Source: Buddleja alternifolia
Lineage: Eukaryota; Streptophyta; Magnoliopsida; Lamiales; Scrophulariaceae
Length of the DNA stretch: 64,000 nt
Direction: 5' to 3'
NCBI GenBank assembly: GCA_019426215.1
Contig: CM033394.1
Span: 25,006,195-25,070,194, forward strand
The position numbers were made by a program, and so were the translations under genes. The notes under the pieces were generated by a model that saw nothing but the letters and a program-made list of their open reading frames with translations, did no database searches and was not told where the DNA came from. Positions 35,436-45,059 of this stretch are shown in pieces (the stretch's first letter is position 1; every line of letters begins with the position of its first letter).

Positions 35436-35687
35436 GAGAGAGAGAGAGAGGGTGGGAGGGAGTACCATTGTAACAACTCCCCGTTTGGGGCGAGAAGTAG
35501 AGGAAAAGGGGTCAAGTGAAACGGGTCGGATCCTTTGACCAGAAAAAGCGGCGGAGACGCAGCCCCCCACAAATGGAGAGAGAAAAGTGGTGGATAGTGA
35601 AGGTCTACTGGAAGACGAAGAAGAGGACGCTACAACTGGGTTCGGGCTTAGCGTCATTCGGGCCGCAGGAAACAGTTGGGAAGCCAT
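26220..35687 (-). CDS. CLPR4: Plastid ATP-dependent Clp protease, inactive subunit ClpR4 (7 exons)
   Basis: Exons on the minus strand: 35687-35466, 30552-30349, 27760-27705, 27284-27158, 26950-26873, 26489-26376, 26291-26220 (stop TGA). All introns are GT-AG, and the joined frame is 290 codons, close to the roughly 305 aa I recall for Arabidopsis CLPR4. Residues 1 to about 65 are Ser/Pro/Arg-rich, a likely chloroplast transit peptide. The rest is a ClpP-type fold (GMSLVPSVTELILAEFLYLQ, YLYINSTGT, VGNAWGEAALLLAAGAKGNR, RFQGQATDVE, SPSEAVEYGIIDK). All three catalytic positions of ClpP are replaced: Ser to Gly177, His to Lys202, Asp to Pro251, as in ClpR proteins. Known role of the family: structural subunit of the R-ring of the stromal ClpPR core, paired with Clp ATPases. 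The start is the Met at 35687; an upstream in-frame Met at 35801 would put the transit peptide far from the N-terminus. Intron 1 (4.9 kb) and intron 2 (2.6 kb) are expanded by transposons. Assignment to R4 rather than another ClpR is from recalled similarity. Confidence 0.9.
28399..29351. mobile_element. Probable non-autonomous hAT-like element in CLPR4 intron 2
   Basis: The left end reads TAGGGATGGCA and the inverted right end TAGAGATGGTTA; both continue into ACCTGCCCTGC. TAGGGATGGCA is a typical plant hAT terminus. The 8-bp flanks (GTTAATCT and ATTTTGAG) do not match, so the ends may be off or the element old. The interior is rich in CCGGTT-type motifs and has no transposase. Confidence 0.4.
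30909..31136. mobile_element. Tourist-like MITE (PIF/Harbinger) in CLPR4 intron 1
   Basis: 228 bp flanked by TTA at 30906-30908 and 31137-31139. The left end GGTTGTGTTTGGTTTGAAGG matches the inverted right end GATAGCATTTGGATGGAAGA imperfectly. The TTA target duplication, size and terminal sequence are those of Tourist-like MITEs. Confidence 0.65.
31455..32183. mobile_element. Non-autonomous hAT-like element in CLPR4 intron 1, 729 bp
   Basis: Terminal inverted repeats: left CATAGTTGTTAATGATG, inverted right CAGTGATGTTAATGGTG. The 8-bp flanks CATCTGCC (31447-31454) and CATCTACC (32184-32191) match except one base, the hAT target-duplication length. Subterminal regions are packed with GGCGC/ATGGCGC motifs on both sides. 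The AT-rich core has a direct duplication of about 80 bp (near 31697-31770 and 31842-31925). No transposase. Confidence 0.75.
32192..35402 (-). other. Remainder of CLPR4 intron 1
   Basis: About 3.2 kb of AT-rich non-coding sequence. A G-rich tract (GGGTGGGGTGGGGG) lies near 34890-34912. I see no gene and no defined transposon. Confidence 0.6.
35403..35451. repeat. Compound (AT)n(AG)n microsatellite by the intron 1 donor
   Basis: An AT run with one G interruption (35403-35434) followed by an AG run (to about 35450). On the transcribed strand it begins about 15 nt after the CLPR4 exon 1 splice donor. Confidence 0.95.
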
Positions 35688-36156
35688 ATCCGCAGCTTTG
35701 GAGGTGTAAGAGTAGAAGAGAGAGAGGGGTTTGCACTTTGCAGTTTGCACTCGAGTGGGAAATTGAAAATGAATACGGGTCTTTGGGTTTGGATCGGGCA
35801 ATTTATCCGCCTGCTTTCCTAATCGTAAATGTCAGCTAGTAAGGGATATGGGGTTGGTTTAATGTTTATGGACCTTCTATCTATTTACATTCTTGGGTAG
35901 CCAGATTAAACTCCATATTGAATTGAATTACATTTTTCATTGAATTTGAACTCTCCCTAGATCAAAAAGTAACATTTATAACATCATGTCAAATAGGATG
36001 GAGTCAGAATTTCATTTAGGGGCGACAGTTTTTTTTTTCTGAGTTATGCCACCTCGACAAGAGCTCTACTTGAGACTGATAATTATTTTTATTTATAAGC
36101 TCAAGCTCGTAATATGAATAACTTTTATATTTTAATAAAATATATTTATATATTTT
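35688..36156 (-). promoter_or_regulatory. 5' UTR and promoter region of CLPR4
   Basis: Sequence upstream of the chosen start codon. It is open in frame for 38 codons (to an upstream Met at 35801), taken here as 5' UTR. No clear TATA box is seen at a suitable distance, which would suit a housekeeping plastid-protein gene. Confidence 0.4.
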
Positions 36157-36559
36157 AGGGTAAAAAGCATTTTCCCCCAACCTAAAAAATTTGGCACCTG
36201 GCTCCCCAACCTATATAAAATATGACACTTCATTCCATTTAACTGTCCACGGTAAGATCTTTTGGAATATTCCATCCGAATTTGCCAAAAATTATGCATT
36301 TTGCACCATATCATAGACATTTGTGCACCAAACTTCTCATTCAATACATAATATGTGTACTTTGCACTCTATCATAAGTCATGTGAGCAGCAAGTGACAT
36401 TAATTCTGATAGAATATTCAAAAAGATTCCACCGGTGATGGTCAAATGGAGTGAAGTGTTACATTTTACAAAGGTTGCGGAGTCAGGTGCCAAAAATTTA
36501 GGTTGGAGGACAAAGTACTCTCACCAACATAGGTTGAGGGGAACATGTTTTTTCCCCTA
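36157..36559. mobile_element. Foldback MITE with long terminal inverted repeats
   Basis: The left arm (AGGGTAAAAAGCATTTTCCCC...) and the inverted right arm (AGGGGAAAAAACATGTTCCCC...) pair imperfectly for well over 100 bp. Both contain CCAACCTA, TTTGGCACCTG, TATGACACTTCATTCCATTT-like and TCTTTTGGAATATTC-like blocks in the same order. No convincing target duplication and no ORF. It sits about 470 bp upstream of the CLPR4 start codon. Confidence 0.75.
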
Positions 36560-37304
36560 TGTTTAATAATAACATATGTAAGTAATGAAATAATATATGT
36601 TGAGTTCGAGTTCGCTCTCTTTCTCTGAAACTTGAGCTCGACGAGACCGAACCCACAAATTTAGTTGAGCTCAACCCTATTAGATCCCTAGTTTTGTATA
36701 GCGAAAATATGTCATGCATCATTCAGATTTAAAAGACAACATCCATAATAAGCACTTATACAATGTGATAAAAAAAATCACAAAAGAAATTATATAGTGG
36801 ATAAAATTATTAAGCGCATTACTTACAAGAATTTGGGCTAAACACACACATCCCATTGAATGATTTTTTTCGATCACTTATTATGTAATTAATGTCAAAT
36901 AATAAGCAAAGGAGAGTCCAGTCAAGCAATAAAATTTAAAATAAAGCTATGCAATTGCTATATATATATAGTTCGAAACGTTATCAGGTGATACATTTAT
37001 CTACTTTATAATGATAATCAAGCTAGTATTTTTTTGTTACTTAAAATTCTAAACTTGAAGATCAAATAACTAAGGCTATGTTTGTTTATGTTTTCTAAGC
37101 TACATTTTCATTTTCATTCTCATTTGAAAATAAAAATACACAGTTTACACCATTCTCAACTGAAAATACAATTATTTGTATTTTCACTTTCACATTCTCC
37201 AATAACCATATTTTACTTTACCAATTCATATTCACCTTTTTCTTTCTCCCACATCTTCTTCTAAAAATTGATTTTTTTCGTCAACAATTGTGGTGTTATA
37301 GTGG
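36560..37304. other. Non-coding spacer
   Basis: AT-rich and without genes. A segment starting GGCTATGTTTGTTTATG near 37073 looks like a MITE end, but no matching opposite end was found. Confidence 0.5.
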
Positions 37305-40300
37305 AATAAAATGCATAGTCCTGATATTTCCTCCTTGTATGAGGTGTTTACTCTAGTTCTTCACAAAGATACTAGTGTTCTTTTTCCTCCCACTGCATCG
37401 GTCCCTAGTGCCCTTATTAGTAGCAATCATGGGTTCGGACCAGCGAGGCTCTCATCAGAATTCTAACCGAGGAAGTAATCACGGGAGTCAGGATAAATGG
37501 AGAATTGAATGCTATTATTGTCATGAGGAGGGTCATACTAAACGCACTTGCCCAAAATTGCAAAACAAATCTCGAAAGTCTCATTCCACTCATATTGCAG
37601 CTACTACTGCTCAATCTGGCTCATCTTCTGAACCGACAGTTACAGTATTTGCTGGTGAGTTTGCTAAATTTTTTCAGTACCAAGACACATTAAAGGCTTC
37701 ATCTAATCCTATTACTTCCATTGTTGAGTCCAGTAATCCAAATATGTGTCTCTTTTTTTCCTTCTCACAATGGGTCGTTGACTCTGGTGCTTCGGATCAT
37801 ATGACAAGTAATCCTAATCTTTCTGCCACCTATACACCATACACCTTCTCTTCTACAGTCACTTTAGCTGATGGTTCTACATCCATTGTTCTCGGTTCGG
37901 GCACTGTTCATCCTACCCCCGCCATTTCTATATCATATGTCTTAAGTTTGCCAGATTTCTCTTTTAATTTAGTATATGTAAGCAAAATTACTCGTGCGCT
38001 GAATTGTTGTGTCGCATTCTTTCCCGATTATTGTTTGTTTCAGGATCTTATGATGAAGCAGATTATTGGTAAAGGACATGTGTTGGGCCACTCTTCATTA
38101 TGGACACTAGACGCATGTGCCCAGGTCCATGCCTTGCTCAGCTGTAGTCACTTCTTTTGAAACCCATTGTCGGTTAGGACATACTTCTCTACCTGTTTTG
38201 AAGAAACTTTACCCCCAGTTCAAGATGTCCCGTTTTTAGATTGTGAGTTGATAGGTTATGATTTTACGTGCTTTAGAGCCTCATATTCATGTGATTCACA
38301 TTGGTTTATGCATGATTTTTGCCACATATGCTTGTAATTTGTGTGCTTATTAAGTAAAGGTGGAAAATCATTGAAATCGAGGACAACTAAATGGAAATAC
38401 AGAATTTCAGAGTATTTAGAAACAAAATTTGATGAATGTTCATTTTAAATTGTAGATCTTTGTCTTAGCTTAATGTGACAACTTGAATCATTCAAATCGG
38501 AGATTTGTGGAGAAAGTTATAAAGGAAACAAGATAGCTGCGCAGATGAAAAAACGCCTCCGTCATTCACGCCCGAACGTGGTATGTTTGACGTTCGGATG
38601 TGAGTCTGACGAGAAAACCAGCTGATTTTACTCATTTTCCAATTCTATCTCAAGTTGTAATCTTCCCCTCCCACCCTTATATATAGTAGATCAATTCTTT
38701 AGGTTTAGGATAACGAAATACACATAAAATAGAGCCTTAATAGGGTTTAGACTTAATTTTTATATATTCATGAAGATCTACACAAATCCTTGAAGGTGAA
38801 GAAATCAAGAAGCATGGAAGGGATGAAGATCGAAGTTCAACCATCAATTATACGAGGGAGTTTCTTAGATTTAAATTGATTTTTATCTATGACTATGAAT
38901 CTTTCAAAGTTTATATCTTTTATCTTTCTTGATGAATTAGATTCTTCGAACTAAAGCCATATTTAGGCTAAATTATGAGATTTGAGTTATTAATTGCATT
39001 TTTTATACTATTTCTTTTGTTGCTTTGTGCTATATTCTTGTTCTTAATACTTCGTGTGTTTGGCCAACGTATGTATGATTTTATGCTTAAATTATCTATT
39101 CAGGAGAAAGTAATTTAAGGAGCAAAGGGGATTAATAACATCTTCTAAGTTAGTTGATGATAGGGATGGCTACATACTCCGGATGCTGTTAGCCAGATTT
39201 ATCTGGGGGAAATTCTGTTCTGAATGCATACAAAAAGATTGTTACACCCAATATAGCATAGGTTATCAACACAGAGGGATCGAATTGATAATAATCTTAA
39301 GGAATTTTCCACCTTAGCAACATTAGTTTAATAATATGAAAATGTGATTTTAACAAGAATTGATTAATTTTTGCCAACACATGTGTCTTAGTTGCTCTCT
39401 TCCATCGCTATCTTGATTTCGACATCTTGGTTCTTTTATCTTGCTTCCATAATATTTTAGTTAATTCTTGCTTTTAGTTTATTTTATTGCTTTTAAAATC
39501 TTTAAATCTTTAGTTTTTTTAAGTTCTTACTTTCTTTAATTTCTCATAAAAATGAAATACAAGTCTTTGTGGTTTCGACATCCCGCACTTAATTGTCCAC
39601 TTTATTACTACACACGACCAGTCTACTTGCTGTGCAAACACGTGAGGATTTCTCGTGTCATGAATCGTGTCAATTTGCAAAATATCATCGTTTGTCTTAT
39701 GTCCCTATAGTCAATAAAAGAGTCAGTTTTCCTTTTGAATTAGTTCATTCGGATGTGTGGGGTCCGTGTCCTGTAGGGTCCAAACTTGAGTTTCAGTATT
39801 TTGTTACGTTTGTTGATGACTTTTCTAGCATGAATTGTGGTTTTATTTTATGAAGAATCATTTTGAACTTTTATCTCATATTACTGTTTTCTGTCCCAGT
39901 TTTAATAATTCCTTGTGTCTGCTGATGTCACTTTTCCGGATCATTGTCCTTTCTTCCCTATTTCTACTCCTGCTGCTAGTAAGGGGGAGAATGATGATTT
40001 GTTCGTTTATGAAGTCACCTATCAGTCACCAACTATTGCTCCTACAATACCACCACCTATAGCGCCACCCCCCGTCTGCTCCACCTATTCTCCATGTGTA
40101 CTCTAGATGAAGGGTTTCTCCGGCTACATGTCCCGAGCCAATTTCTCCTTCACCACCAAATCCATCTGACATTGACAATGATATTCCTATTGCTCTTCGT
40201 AAAGGTAAACGACAATGCACTTCCCCTATTTCCTCTAATGTTTCATATGAACATTTATCATTTTCTTCGTGTTCTTTTATTGTTTCTCTTGATTAAGTAT

Positions 40301-40328
40301 CTCTTCTTAAAACTGTCCATGAGGCCAT
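37305..40328 (+). pseudogene. Copia N gag-PR-IN-RT fragments
   Basis: The CCHC knuckle CYYCHEEGHTKRTC lies near 37507-37550, followed by protease WVVDSGASDHMT near 37770-37805 and a GAG-pre-integrase segment to 38248. The frame resumes across the solo LTR at 39666 (SCQFAKYHRLSYVP), then the integrase start (HSDVWGPCP; FVDDFSSMN) ends near 39900. An internal deletion joins it to the post-integrase region (FPDHCPFFP near 39925), a Pro-rich linker, and the start of RT up to 40328. The integrase catalytic core is therefore mostly gone. Confidence 0.85.
38249..39660 (+). mobile_element. Solo Athila-like LTR inside copia N, 1412 bp
   Basis: Starts TGATAGGTTATGATTTTACGTG and ends ...TCTCGTGTCA, the same termini type as the LTR at 3826-5465. 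Flanks are TGAGT (38244-38248) and TGAAT (39661-39665), a 5-bp target duplication with one mismatch. Removing the LTR and one duplication restores the integrase zinc-finger reading frame across the site, which proves the insertion. Confidence 0.92.
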
Positions 40329-41973
40329 TGTTAGGTTAATGTCCTCAAATGCCACTAGAAGATTAGAGAAAGAAAGGACATTAGTAAATTGTAATTGTTT
40401 TTATTCTTTTAATAAAAGGCATATTCGTTGTTTACTATTATATTGGCATTAATATATTCTAATCATCAATGAGTCCATGAACAAAAGAGTTAACTCTCTA
40501 AGGCACTAGAGAAGTTCAATACTTGTGTACTAAAATGGTCTGCAAGTAAAGGATTCCCAATTGGGCATTGGAAATTATCAAAACTTGTATGATATGAGTT
40601 TTGACGAGAGAAGTGCTCGTCAATCACTAGGAAGTAGTGAAGAACTCGTATCATAGGTGCATTGATGAAGATAGTGGCACTCAGACATGACTCATATCGA
40701 TTTTGTCACATGAGTTTTCACTCTTTGACAGTCAATGAAAGAATTGATTAAATTATAATAGGTGTGTCTGAACTTTAGACCTGAAAAATTGAGTTGAAGA
40801 TATGCTTGTGACATTAGGTTTGCCATTAGAGTAGTTAGACTCAATTCACCCTTTGGTGGGGTCGACCTCGAACTGCAACCTAATGGGCAAGTAGTAGTCT
40901 TAAATGATATCCAAGATGTGATTCGTTTCCTCGAAAGTGAACGAGGAATTATCCTATGCATTTATAAGTAAGTTAAATCTTAAAGTCTTTAGCTAAAGCA
41001 TTCACTGATCTAAACTTATTATAAATATAACATAGGGTCGAGTTTATGAGTTTGACCTAAACCATGACTCTCACTTGACTGGGATAAGAAAACGAAGAGT
41101 TTGTATTCATACGGTATTTACAATAGGAAAGGTAAAATGATCCAATCATTTTGTCTTATTTGGGATACAATGTGAGCCACTTGACTGGCTTGGTGCAACC
41201 CACATTCAATGGAATCCCCGCATTGCCAAATATAGATGAACCCAAAGAGTCACGCTTAAAAAGGAAAAATCGAAAGAAAATGTGGTATATTTCTTGTGGT
41301 AATATTTTAAGTATTGGATACTTAGAATTAATTAAATAGAATTAATTATTTGAAAAATAAGTTAATTAATTTATACTTTAAATAATATATTATTTTTTGG
41401 AAAAATAAAATTAATTAAATATCCTATATATTAGATTAGATTAATTAATTGGATTGAATTAATTAATTAAATAAATAAAGGATTAGACTGAGCTCAAATT
41501 GGTGCACCTCGTGTGGATCGGCCTACTAGGTGTCCAACATGGGCTAATTTGAGCCCAAAGTTATAACTTAAGTAATATAAATATATCACATTAGTTAATA
41601 CATAGGTCATAAGTTAAGTTACACACTTGAGCCACAAGAAAGAAAAATCCTCCCTTCTCCTCTTCCTCTAGCCATCGGCCTCATTGCCAAAGAAGAAGGA
41701 GATTTTTCTATTTGAGTTTTTCCCGGCGAGACAATTTATAGGCAACACTTTTGGACTGCTCGGATTATCAAACAATCAGCCGGATTATTTCGCAAAGGAT
41801 TTGAAAAGTTCTAAATTTAGAGATTCTCCAACCACTTCGCTATAGTTGGTAAAGCGTCGATATCTCTATCATAAATACGTGTGATAAAACCCCGGGATTG
41901 ATCCTGTTATGGGAAAATCCAAAAAAAATATTATTACACCGTTTCCGCTGCGTTTTATCTAATTTTCCCAACA
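40329..41973 (+). mobile_element. Solo copia LTR H, 1645 bp, inside copia N
   Basis: Starts TGTTAGGTTAATGTCC and ends ...TTTTCCCAACA. Flanks are GCCAT (40324-40328) and GCCGT (41975-41979), with one extra G at 41974. Copia N's RT frame resumes beyond it (phrase CQPGWDK). It belongs to the same family as the LTRs at 42004-45059, 42151-43803 and 48224-49026. A TATA box (TATAAAT) is at 41576-41582. Confidence 0.88.
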
Positions 41974-42003
41974 GGCCGTATGCCAGCCAGGGTGGGACAA
42001 GGT

Positions 42004-45000
42004 TGTTGGGAAAATGAGATAAAATGCAGCGAAAACGGTGTAACAAATTTTTTCAGATTTTCCCGTAATAGGATCAATCCCGGGATTTTATCACGCGTAT
42101 GTATGATAGAGATATCGATACTTTACCAGTTGTAGCGAAGTGGTTGGAGATGTTGGGGAAAATTAGCCAAACGCGGTGGAAAATGGAATTTAATTTTTTT
42201 TTTGGATTTCCCCATAACAGGATCAATCTCGGGGTTTTATCACACGTATGTAACATAGGGTAAAACAAATTTTACCTGTTGTAGCGAAGTGGTTGAAAAA
42301 TCTCACGAGCCTGAATTCTTCAAGTTCTTCGCGAAATTACTTCGGCTGAAAATTTGATGATTGAAGCAGTTCAATTGTTCTGCCTCTAAATTGTCTCGCC
42401 GGAAAAATATTTGATGATAAAAATCTTCCTCCTTAGGCATGCAAACCGACGGCTAGAGAGAGAGAGAGGGAGAGGAATTCTATTTTTTGTGGTATTGTGA
42501 ATTACAACTTATTTATCTAGGTATTAACTAATGTAATATATTTATATCACCTAAGTTATTACCTTGGACTCAAATTAAGCCCATGAACACTCCTAGTGGC
42601 CGCCCCTCTTAGGCTTTGGTGTGCCACTTCGTGCACCAATTTGAGCTTAGTGTAATCTACTATTTAATTAATTTATTCAATCCAATTAATTAATCTAATT
42701 AAATAATAGATAACATGTTTAATTAATTTTATTTCTCCAAGAAATAATATATTAATTAAACTATAAATGAATTAACTTATTTCCTCAAACGATTAATTTC
42801 ATTTAATTAATTTGAAGTATCCAATACTTAAAATATCAGCATAAGATATTCCATTTCTTTATCAATTTTTCCTTTTTAAGCGTGACTCTTTAAGTTCATC
42901 TATATTTAGCAATGAGAGGATTCCATTGAATATGGGTCCCACCTAGCCAGTCAAGTGGTCCATATTTTAACCCAAATAAAATGAAATGATTAGATCATTT
43001 TTACCTTTCCAATGTAACTACCGTGTGAATATAAACTCTTTATTTCCTTATCCCGATCAAGTGAGAGTCATAGTTTTGGTCAAACTCACTAACTTGACAC
43101 TATGCTATATTTATAATAAGTTCAGATCAATGAATGTTTTGGCCAAAGACTTTAAGATCTAACTTACTTATAAATGCATAGGATAATTCCTCGTTCACCT
43201 ACGAGGGAACGAATCCTATCTTAGATATCAGTTAAGACTCTACTTGCCTATTAGGTTGTAGTTCGAGGTTGACTCCACCAACGGGTGACTTGGGCCTAAC
43301 TACTCTAATGACGAACCTAATATCACAAGTATATCTTCAACTTTTTCCTCAAGTCTAAAGTTCAGACACACTTATTACAACTTAATCAATTCTGTCATTG
43401 ACTGTCAAAGAGTGAAAACCCATGTGACAGAATCGATGTGAGTCATGTATGAGTGCCACTATCTCCATCAGTGCACCTATGATATGAGTTGTTCACTACT
43501 TCCTAGTGATTGACGGACACCTTTCTCATCAAAACTCATATCATACAAGTCTTCATAATTTTCAATGCCCAATTGAAAATCATTGACTTGCAGACTATTT
43601 TAGTACACAAGTATCAAACTCCTCTAGTGCCTTAGAGGGTTAAATCTTGTGTTCATAGATTCATAGATGATTACAATATATAAATATCAATATAAAAGTA
43701 AACAACTAAGAGCCTTTTATTGATTGAATAAACACAATTACAAATTGATAATGTCCTATCATTTACTAATCCTTTAGTGGCATCTGAGGACATTAACCTA
43801 ACAGGAGAAACTCTAAATTTGACTTCTTCAAATCCTTCGCAAAATAATCAGACTGATTAAATTGTCTTGTTGGAAAAGACTCGAATAGAAAAACTCTTTC
43901 TTCTTTGGCAGAGAGGCCGACGGCTAGAGGAAAAGGAGGCGAGGGTCTTTCTTTCCTCAAGTGTGTAACTTAACTTATGACCTAGGTATTAACTAATGTG
44001 ATATATTTATATCACTTAAGTTATAACTTTGGGCTCATAAAACCCATGTTGGACGCCTAAAAGGCCGATCCACACGGTCATGGTGCACCTCTTGGTGCAC
44101 CAATTTGAGCTCGGTCTAATCCTTTATTTAATTAATTAGGTCAATCCAATTAATTAATCTAATTAAATAATAGATAGGATATTTAATTAATTTTATTTCT
44201 CCAAGAAATAATATATTAATTAAAGTATAAATGAATTAACTTATTTCTTCAAATAATTAATTCCATTTAATTAATTTTAAGTATCCAATACTTAAAATAT
44301 TACCACAAGAAATATACCACATTTTCTTTTGATTTTTTCTTTTTAAGCGTGACTCTTTAAGTTCATCTATATTTGGCAATGCGAGGATTCCATTGAATGT
44401 GGGTTGCACCTAGCCAGTCAAGTGGCTCACATCGTATCCCAAATAAGATGAAATAATTGGATCATTTCACCTTTCCTATTGTAAATACTGTGTGAATACA
44501 AACTCTTCGTTTTCTTATCCCAGTCAAGTGAGGGTCATGGTTTAGGTCAAACTCATAAACTCGACCCTATGCTATATTTATAATAAGTTTAGATCAGTGA
44601 ATGCTTTGGCTAAAGACTTTAAGATCTAACTTACTTATAAATGCATAGGATAATTTCTCGTTCACTTTCAAGGAAACGAATCTCATCTTGGATATCATTT
44701 AAGACTACTACTTGCCCATTAGGTTGCAGTTCGAGGTCGACCCTACCAAAGGGTGAATTGGGTCTAACTACTCTAATGGAAAACTTAATGTCACAAGCAT
44801 ATCTTCAACTCAATATTTCAGGTCTAAAGTTCAGACACACCTATTATAATTTAATCAATTTTGTCATTAACTGTCAAAGAGTGAAAATTCATGTGACATA
44901 ATTGATACGAGTCATGTCTGAGTGCCACTATCTCCATCATTGTACCTATGATATGAGTTCTTCACTATTTCCTAGTGATTAACGGGCACTTCTCTCGTCA

Positions 45001-45059
45001 AAACTCACATCATACACGTCTTGATGATTTTCAAAACCCAATTGGGAATCCTTGACTTG
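42004..45059 (-). repeat. 3' LTR I, lacking its start, split by a solo LTR
   Basis: Own pieces are 42004-42150 and 43809 to about 45059. It ends (minus strand) in ...ATTTTCCCAACA at 42004. It aligns with LTR K and H, but the first roughly 200 bp of U3 (TGTTAGGTTAATG... onward) are missing at the deletion junction near 45059. Confidence 0.88.
42151..43803 (-). mobile_element. Solo copia LTR J, 1653 bp, perfect target duplication GGAGA
   Basis: On the minus strand it starts TGTTAGGTTAATGTCC at 43803 and ends ...CCCCAACA at 42151. GGAGA flanks it at 42146-42150 and 43804-43808. It inserted into LTR I of its own family. Confidence 0.95.

Larger units (their letters stand above)
37305..42003 (+). 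mobile_element. Copia element N remnant, different lineage, split by two solo LTRs
   Basis: Own sequence is 37305-38248, 39666-40328 and 41975-42003. It begins abruptly within gag and ends where the minus-strand copia LTR starts (42004). The gag and protease differ clearly from copia A, L and D, so it is another copia lineage. No LTR of its own is in the window. Confidence 0.85.

Noticed and set aside
35688..35801. Upstream in-frame Met of CLPR4 as the start codon
   Set aside because: It would add 38 residues before the transit-peptide-like segment; the Met at 35687 gives a length and N-terminus like the known protein. It cannot be excluded without transcript data.
37073..37270. MITE starting GGCTATGTTTGTTT
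   Set aside because: Only one plausible end was found; no inverted partner or target duplication.
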